Shown piece by piece: positions 58,925-64,000 of a stretch of DNA of 64,000 nt; position 1 is the stretch's first letter; every line of letters begins with the position of its first letter. The notes under the pieces were generated by a model that did not search any database, was not told where the DNA came from, and saw only the letters and a list, made by a program, of their open reading frames with translations. A program made the position numbers and the translations under genes. This stretch comes from CAIVAT01 sp964455285 (GTDB lineage: Bacteria; Bacteroidota; Bacteroidia; Bacteroidales; FEN-979), in the NCBI GenBank assembly GCA_964455285.1, contig CAYVVG010000007.1, forward strand, positions 1-64,000, read 5' to 3'.

Positions 58925-61738
58925 ATGGATTACAATTTTCCGGAGATCGAGAAGAAATGGCAGCAATACTGGGTCGATCATAAGACCTACCGCACCACCG
59001 AAGACCCGTCGAAACCGAAGTTCTACGTGCTCGACATGTTCCCCTACCCGTCGGGCGCAGGGCTGCATGTGGGTCACCCGCTGGGCTACATTGCCAGCGA
59101 CATCTATGCCCGCTACAAACGGCTGAAGGGCTTCAACGTCCTCCACCCGATGGGCTACGATGCCTACGGACTTCCTGCCGAGCAATACGCCATCCAGACG
59201 GGCACCCACCCGGCGGTCACCACTGAAAAGAACATCGCCCGCTACCGCGAACAGATGGACAAACTCGGCTTCTGCTTCGACTGGGACCGTGAAGTGAAGA
59301 CCTGCGACCCCGACTACTACAAGTGGACCCAGTGGACCTTCATCCAGCTTTTCCATCACTGGTACAACAACCTCTCCGGAAAAGCGGAACCCATCGAATC
59401 CCTCGTGAAGATCTTCGAAACGGAGGGCAACAGCGGCGTTCAGGCCGCCGTAACCCCGAACTGGGGAAAGGAGCTGGCGAAGCGCGACCGGACCTTCCCC
59501 GAAGAGTGGGACGGCATCTTCACCGCCGACCAGTGGAATTCGTTCCACGAAAAGCACCGGCACGACATCCTGATGAACTACCGGCTGGCCTACCTCTCCG
59601 ACGCCCTGGTCAACTGGTGCCCCGAACTGGGCACGGTGCTGGCCAACGACGAGGTGGCCAACGGTTTTTCCGTCCGCGGCGGCCACCCGGTCGAACGCAA
59701 GCTCATGCGCCAGTGGTTCCTCCGCATCACCGCGTACGCCCAGCGCCTCCTCGACGGGCTGGAGAAGGTCGAATTCTCCGACTCGCTCATCGAGATGCAG
59801 CGCAACTGGATCGGTCGCTCCGAAGGCGCCGAGGTGCACTTCCCCGTCCAGGGAAAAGAGCTGCAGCTCTCCATCTTCACCACCCGCCCCGACACCATCT
59901 TCGGCTCCACCTTCATGGTGCTGGCACCCGAACATGAGCTGCTGCCCGAACTCATCACCCCCGACCGGAAAGAGGCGGTCGAACAGTATGTGCTTACCGC
60001 GAAGAACCGCTCGGAGCGCGAGCGCATGGCCGAGGTGAAGCGGGTCACCGGCGAATTCACGGGCTCATACTGCCTCAACCCGTTCAACGGCACCCCCATC
60101 CCCATCTGGGTGGCCGATTACGTGCTGGCCGGCTACGGCACCGGCGCCATCATGGCGGTGCCGGCCCACGACAGCCGCGACTATGACTTTGCCCGGCATT
60201 TCGGGCTCCCGATCATCGAAGTGGTGTCGGGCGGCGATATCTCTGAAAGCTCGTACGATGCCAAAGACGGCATCCTCATCAACTCCGACTTTATCGACGG
60301 CCTGCCCGTGAAAGAGGCCATCCGCGCAGTGATCGGGCGGGTGGAGGAGATGGGCATCGGGAAGGGAACGGTCAACTACCGCCTGCGCGACGCCATCTTC
60401 AGCCGGCAACGTTACTGGGGAGAGCCTTTCCCCGTCTATTTCCGCGACGGCATCGCCTGCACCCTGCCCGAAGACCGGCTCCCGCTGCTGCTTCCGGAGG
60501 TGGACGCATACCTGCCCACCGAGACGGGCGAACCACCGCTGGCCCGGGCGAAGAACTGGTGCACCCCCGAAGGTTACCCTTACGAAACCAGCACCATGCC
60601 CGGCTTCGCAGGATCGAGCGGCTATTACCTCCGCTACATGGACCCCCGGAACGACCAGGAATATTTCTCGAAAGAGGCGGTCACCTACTGGCAGGATGTG
60701 GACCTGTACATCGGCGGCGACGAGCACGCCACCGGCCACCTGATCTACGCCCGGTTCTGGAACAAATTCCTGTTCGATACCGGTCTTTCAGTGAAGGATG
60801 AACCCTTTAAAAAGCTGATCAACCAGGGAAAGATCCAGGGCCGTTCGAGTCTCGTTTACCGCGTGAAGGGCACCAACACCTTTGTTTCCGCCGGGTTGAA
60901 GGATGAGCACGACACGCTCGAGATGCATGTGGATGTGAGCCTGGTGGAGAACGACCTGCTCGATACCGAAGGATTCCGCGCCTGGCGGCCCGACCTGGCC
61001 AACGCCGAATTCATCCTCGAGAATGGCAAGTACCATTGCGGCTGGGCGGTGGAGAAGATGTCGAAATCGCTCTACAACGTAGTCAACCCCGACGACCTGG
61101 TCGAACGTTACGGCGCCGACACCTTCCGGCTGTACGAGATGTTCCTCGGTCCGCTGGAGCAGTCGAAGCCGTGGGACACCAACGGCATCGAAGGCGTCTT
61201 CCGCTTCATCCGCAAGTTCTGGCGCCTCTTCCACGACGAGAAGAACCAGTTCCGGGTGAGCGGGGAAGCGCCTGCGGCCGAAGAGTTGCGCGTGCTGCAC
61301 CGGACGATCAAAAAGGTGCAGGACGACATCGAGCGGCTCTCATTCAACACCGCCGTGAGCACCTTCATGATCTGCGTGAATGAGCTCACCGACCTGAAAT
61401 GCAGCAAGCGCGCGATCCTGGGCGACCTGGTGGTGCTGATCGCGCCTTACGCGCCGCACATCGCCGAAGAGCTGTGGAGCCTGCTGGGGAACGGCGCCAG
61501 CGTCACGGCGGCCGCCTTCCCGGTGTTCGATGCGCAGCATCTCGTGGAGAACACCTTCGAATACCCGGTGTCGTTCAACGGCAAGACTCGCTTCAAACTG
61601 GAACTCCCGGCCGATCTCTCCATCGCAGAGATCGAAAAAGCTGCTTTGGCTGCCCCCGAATCGGCGAAATGGTTACAGGGCAATCCCCCGAGGAAGGTGA
61701 TCATCGTGCCGAAGAAGATCATCAACGTGGTGATCTGA
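58925..61738 (+). CDS. leuS: Leucyl-tRNA synthetase
   Basis: 937 residues, a typical bacterial length. The class I signatures are present: HIGH-type HVGHP within PSGAGLHVGHP (about 42-52) and KMSKS (about 712-716, VEKMSKSLYN). The large editing domain (CP1) with GTGAIMAVPAHDSRDYDFA hydrolyses mischarged tRNA. The enzyme joins leucine to tRNA-Leu in the cytoplasm. Codon use is strongly GC-rich, unlike the adhesin upstream. No clear -7 box is seen in the repeat-rich leader. It converges on the small exported protein gene 30 bases away. Confidence 0.96.
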   Translation: MDYNFPEIEKKWQQYWVDHKTYRTTEDPSKPKFYVLDMFPYPSGAGLHVGHPLGYIASDIYARYKRLKGFNVLHPMGYDAYGLPAEQYAIQTGTHPAVTTEKNIARYREQMDKLGFCFDWDREVKTCDPDYYKWTQWTFIQLFHHWYNNLSGKAEPIESLVKIFETEGNSGVQAAVTPNWGKELAKRDRTFPEEWDGIFTADQWNSFHEKHRHDILMNYRLAYLSDALVNWCPELGTVLANDEVANGFSVRGGHPVERKLMRQWFLRITAYAQRLLDGLEKVEFSDSLIEMQRNWIGRSEGAEVHFPVQGKELQLSIFTTRPDTIFGSTFMVLAPEHELLPELITPDRKEAVEQYVLTAKNRSERERMAEVKRVTGEFTGSYCLNPFNGTPIPIWVADYVLAGYGTGAIMAVPAHDSRDYDFARHFGLPIIEVVSGGDISESSYDAKDGILINSDFIDGLPVKEAIRAVIGRVEEMGIGKGTVNYRLRDAIFSRQRYWGEPFPVYFRDGIACTLPEDRLPLLLPEVDAYLPTETGEPPLARAKNWCTPEGYPYETSTMPGFAGSSGYYLRYMDPRNDQEYFSKEAVTYWQDVDLYIGGDEHATGHLIYARFWNKFLFDTGLSVKDEPFKKLINQGKIQGRSSLVYRVKGTNTFVSAGLKDEHDTLEMHVDVSLVENDLLDTEGFRAWRPDLANAEFILENGKYHCGWAVEKMSKSLYNVVNPDDLVERYGADTFRLYEMFLGPLEQSKPWDTNGIEGVFRFIRKFWRLFHDEKNQFRVSGEAPAAEELRVLHRTIKKVQDDIERLSFNTAVSTFMICVNELTDLKCSKRAILGDLVVLIAPYAPHIAEELWSLLGNGASVTAAAFPVFDAQHLVENTFEYPVSFNGKTRFKLELPADLSIAEIEKAALAAPESAKWLQGNPPRKVIIVPKKIINVVI

Positions 61739-61768
61739 CCCGGCTCGCCGGGAGGATGAAAAAGCCGT

Positions 61769-62026
61769 TCAGCAGCCCGGTTTTACGTAAGTATAAAAAG
61801 GACAGTGACTCTCCTGCTGCAGCCGGGGAAAATGCTTCTCATTCAGCCAGCCCGACCGGAGGGTTCGCGGGTCGTAGCGGTGCTTCGCCGCCCGCACGGA
61901 ATCGGCGGCGGACTGTTCCACATTTTTTTTAACTTTTCCGTTCTCATTTTTTCCTTTGTCATCCTGGGTAAAGGAGAGCAGGGTCAGGGCAATCGCGATC
62001 AGAAGCAGATGGAATCCGGTTTTCAT
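61769..62026 (-). CDS. Small exported protein, unknown function
   Basis: 85 residues from the ATG at 62026, the start of a signal peptide (HLLLIAIALTLLSFTQ). The mature part is short and basic (DDKGKNENGKVKKN, then a helix AADSVRAAKHR) and ends in CPFYTYVKPGC with two cysteines. An in-frame start further upstream would remove the signal peptide and cross a repeat. Periplasmic or surface localisation is likely; I recognise no family. It is monocistronic and convergent with leuS. Confidence 0.65.
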   Translation of the reverse strand: MKTGFHLLLIAIALTLLSFTQDDKGKNENGKVKKNVEQSAADSVRAAKHRYDPRTLRSGWLNEKHFPRLQQESHCPFYTYVKPGC

Positions 62027-62113
62027 GTTTATGGGGTTTTTTAACTGACAAATCGCTTTCGTACCAGTAAGATCATCCACTCTTGTATCGCAAGAGATAT
62101 CGGGAACTGAGCC

Positions 62114-62212
62114 TTCCGTGTCTTCCGTGAAACCTTTTATCAACAGGATATCATCACATTTCATGGAAATGGGAACACGGAATTCACGGAAAAAGGCACG
62201 GAAGACACGGAA
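62114..62212. repeat. Inverted-repeat element with CACGGAAG arms
   Basis: TTCCGTGTCTTCCGTG (62114-62129) and its exact reverse complement CACGGAAGACACGGAA (62197-62212), 16-base arms. Extra CACGGAA units lie just inside the right arm (62175 and 62184). The construction (short tandem unit, inverted, about 100-220 bases) is the same as at 58645-58865 with a different unit. Confidence 0.8.
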
Positions 62213-62438
62213 TATCAGTTTGAGATGTTCAAGCCTGGAAATGTACTGATATAAAAGTGACTGATCATTTTTTTATTTACCATTGAAATATAGGTTGACA
62301 GAAAAACAGTTTTTGAGTTATGCCAATCTCTGATTTCATGCAGCAAAAGTATCCCGGAAACATGCCGCAACCGGTTAACGACTGGTTATCGGGTTGTTAA
62401 TGAGTTGTTAATGGCGGCCGGAAGTCGCGGAAACCGAC

Positions 62439-62446
62439 TACTTTTG
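62439..62446 (+). promoter_or_regulatory. -7 box of the two-component system
   Basis: TACTTTTG, a full TAnnTTTG match, 10 bases before the ATG at 62456. It shows that the frame upstream of 62456 is leader, not coding. Confidence 0.5.
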
Positions 62447-62455
62447 TGGACCCGT

Positions 62456-63691
62456 ATGAAACACAGCCGAACCTACCTCTTCATCGCAGTCACAACCGTT
62501 GCCCTCCTGGCCATCCTGGGGATCCAGGTGTCGTGGATCCTGCAGACTGCCCGGATCAAGGAAGAGCTTTTCAGCGAAAAGGCGAACATGGTCCTTTCCC
62601 GGACGGCGGATGCCCTGAGCAGCGACCAGGCAACCTGTAAAAGCCTGCAGATCAGTGCCGGCAGGAACGAAGTCAGAAAAGTGGACTCGATTTTAAACCA
62701 TTTCATGCAGGTGTACAAGATCCACATCCGGTACTCTTTCGATGTGAAGCCCGCGGCAGGAGCTGCCTATATGGGGGACGGCGTACCGAAAAACGATCCT
62801 GCCTTCCAACCGGGCGCCTATGCCACCTGTGTGGGAGGTGAGGACGACCCAAAGGGACTGTTGCTGAAACTGGTCTTCCCGGATAAAAAGCAGTTCATCC
62901 TGGCCGAGATGGGCCCGATGTTCATCACTTCGGTGATCCTGATCCTCGTGGTGCTGGTGCTTTCGTGGCGAACCATCCTGTTCCTGCTGAAAGAAAAGGA
63001 GATCTCGGAGCACACTTCGGATTTCCTGAACAACATGACCCATGAGTTCAAAACGCCCCTCACCAACATTTCGCTGGCCGGGAGGCTGATCCTGAAGGAA
63101 GGCAACAGCGGGCAGGAAGATAAGACCCGGCAGTATGCAGAGATCATCCTCGATGAGAATGAGAAACTCCGGCTCCAGGTCGAGCAGGTGCTGAGCATGA
63201 CGGCGCTGGAACGGGGTGAGATCCCGTTGACCCGGGCCCGGGTGGACATCCATGATCTCATCCGGGATTCGGTCAAACGCATGAATCTCCGGATCGATCA
63301 CAAGCAGGCGACCCTGATCCTGCACCAGGACGCGGAAAATCCGGTGGTGACGGGCGACGGGATCCATCTCACCGGCGCCCTGTGCAACCTGATCGACAAT
63401 GCCCTGAAATACTCCCGCGAAAACCCTGCGATCACGATCCGGACCTTCAATTCCGGACCGGCCGTGGTCATCGAAGTTTCCGATAACGGGACGGGCATTG
63501 AAAAGAGATACCAGAAGAAGGTGTTCGACAAGTTCTTCCGGGTTCCCACGGGGGATGTGCATGACGTAAAGGGATTCGGACTCGGGTTGGCCTATATCAA
63601 AAAGATCGTCGGAATGCATGGCGGGACCCTCCGGCTTCAGAGCGAACCGGGAAAAGGAACGACCTTTGCAATCAGTTTACCCAATGCCTGA
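62456..63691 (+). CDS. Sensor histidine kinase (RprX-like)
   Basis: 411 residues from the ATG at 62456. Membrane spans at about 6-27 and 151-177 enclose a sensor loop of about 120 residues. HisKA has phospho-acceptor His196 in NNMTHEFKTPLTNI; the ATPase domain shows NLIDNALKYS, SDNGTGIEKRYQKKVFDKFFRV and GFGLGLAYIKKIVGMHGG. It should autophosphorylate on an unknown envelope signal and pass phosphate to the response regulator whose gene overlaps its 3' end by 8 bases. The pair resembles Bacteroides RprX/RprY, but exact orthology is not provable here. Confidence 0.92.
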   Translation: MKHSRTYLFIAVTTVALLAILGIQVSWILQTARIKEELFSEKANMVLSRTADALSSDQATCKSLQISAGRNEVRKVDSILNHFMQVYKIHIRYSFDVKPAAGAAYMGDGVPKNDPAFQPGAYATCVGGEDDPKGLLLKLVFPDKKQFILAEMGPMFITSVILILVVLVLSWRTILFLLKEKEISEHTSDFLNNMTHEFKTPLTNISLAGRLILKEGNSGQEDKTRQYAEIILDENEKLRLQVEQVLSMTALERGEIPLTRARVDIHDLIRDSVKRMNLRIDHKQATLILHQDAENPVVTGDGIHLTGALCNLIDNALKYSRENPAITIRTFNSGPAVVIEVSDNGTGIEKRYQKKVFDKFFRVPTGDVHDVKGFGLGLAYIKKIVGMHGGTLRLQSEPGKGTTFAISLPNA

Positions 63692-64000
63692 AGATAAGAC
63701 CCGGATATTGCTCGCCGAGGACGACCTGAACCTGGGGGTCCTGCTGGTGGATTACCTCGAAGCGGAAGGGTACGATGTCAAGCTGTGCAAAGACGGGGAG
63801 CTGGCGCTGAAAGCTTTTCAGGGCAGCCCGTTCGACCTCTGCCTGCTGGATGTCATGATGCCGAAGATGGACGGTTTCGCAGTGGCAAAAGCCATCAGGA
63901 GGGTGGATAAGGCCATTCCGGTCATCTTCATCACGGCCCGGTCGATGAAGGAAGACAAGCTGAAGGGCTACGACCTGGGGGCCGATGACTATATCACCAA
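63684..64000 (+). CDS. Response regulator, RprY/OmpR-like, N-terminal part
   Basis: 105 codons are visible before the window ends. The start ATGCCTGA overlaps the kinase stop by 8 bases, so translation is coupled. The receiver domain has Glu12/Asp13/Asp14 (LLAEDDLN), phospho-acceptor Asp56 (LLDVMMPKMDGF), Thr84 (IFITARS) and the start of the switch loop (LGADDYIT). The output domain lies outside the window; pairing with this kinase type suggests an OmpR-like winged helix. Confidence 0.9.
   Translation, partial: MPEDKTRILLAEDDLNLGVLLVDYLEAEGYDVKLCKDGELALKAFQGSPFDLCLLDVMMPKMDGFAVAKAIRRVDKAIPVIFITARSMKEDKLKGYDLGADDYIT

Larger units (their letters stand above)
62027..62455. other. Intergenic region with an inverted-repeat element and the histidine-kinase promoter
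   Basis: 429 bases. It contains the element at 62114-62212 and a TACTTTTG box at 62439-62446. The stretch 62213-62400 is AT-rich and I see no gene or RNA in it. Confidence 0.5.

Overview
The window looks like a chromosome segment from an uncultured or little-studied member of Bacteroidetes (Bacteroidales-like). Three things point there. At least eleven large exported proteins end in a type IX secretion (T9SS) type A sorting domain with a YPNP-like motif. Promoters fit the Bacteroidetes pattern, with a -7 box TAnnTTTG and a TTG/TTTG -33 box. The housekeeping order ftsX - DUF3098 - uppP - truB is typical of the phylum. Shine-Dalgarno sequences are not prominent.

Bases 1 to about 7,900 are visibly AT-rich and read as the right end of an integrated element. 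Near the edge sits a tyrosine recombinase with a 45-residue ORF just upstream of it. Cargo genes are a DEDD-type exonuclease (cut by the window start) translationally coupled to a WYL-domain regulator, a divergent AAA+ ATPase, a run of small proteins (UVR-like, double zinc finger, unknown), a DnaA-like ATPase that stops where the DNA-binding domain should begin, and an AT-hook basic protein. The WYL gene and the AAA+ gene share an intergenic region with two copies of one inverted-repeat operator, each placed exactly 8 nt from its own -7 box. This is the most system-like signal in the window and resembles regulation of phage-defence loci, but I cannot name the system.

Bases 7,941 to 29,402 are GC-rich and dominated by secreted proteins. 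A subtilase carrying a dockerin and a cohesin-like domain is followed 6 bases later by a protein with three cohesin-like domains; together they look like a protease-based cohesin/dockerin surface assembly. A divergent 2,203-residue subtilase follows, then two tandem paralogues built from 29-residue YD/W repeats, then a four-gene set: outer-envelope protein, SH3-like plus subtilase protein without signal peptide, coiled-coil membrane protein, and a TIGR02594-type cysteine peptidase/amidase.

Bases 29,500 to 46,300 mix small exported proteins, a lipoprotein, propeller-type T9SS proteins, a 1,329-residue FN3 protein with a small PID-CTERM-like partner, a secreted endonuclease I, a stand-alone receiver protein, rhamnulose-1-phosphate aldolase and tRNA adenosine deaminase. 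Bases 46,504 to 49,203 are the truB/uppP/DUF3098/ftsX operon. Bases 49,421 to 57,994 hold three more T9SS proteins, one with a decayed 5' end lying between inverted copies of a composite repeat. leuS, a small exported protein and the start of an RprX/RprY-like two-component system close the window.

Intergenic DNA in the host part is rich in short degenerate tandem repeats of 7 or 8 bases and in small inverted-repeat elements. No rRNA, tRNA or CRISPR array was recognised.
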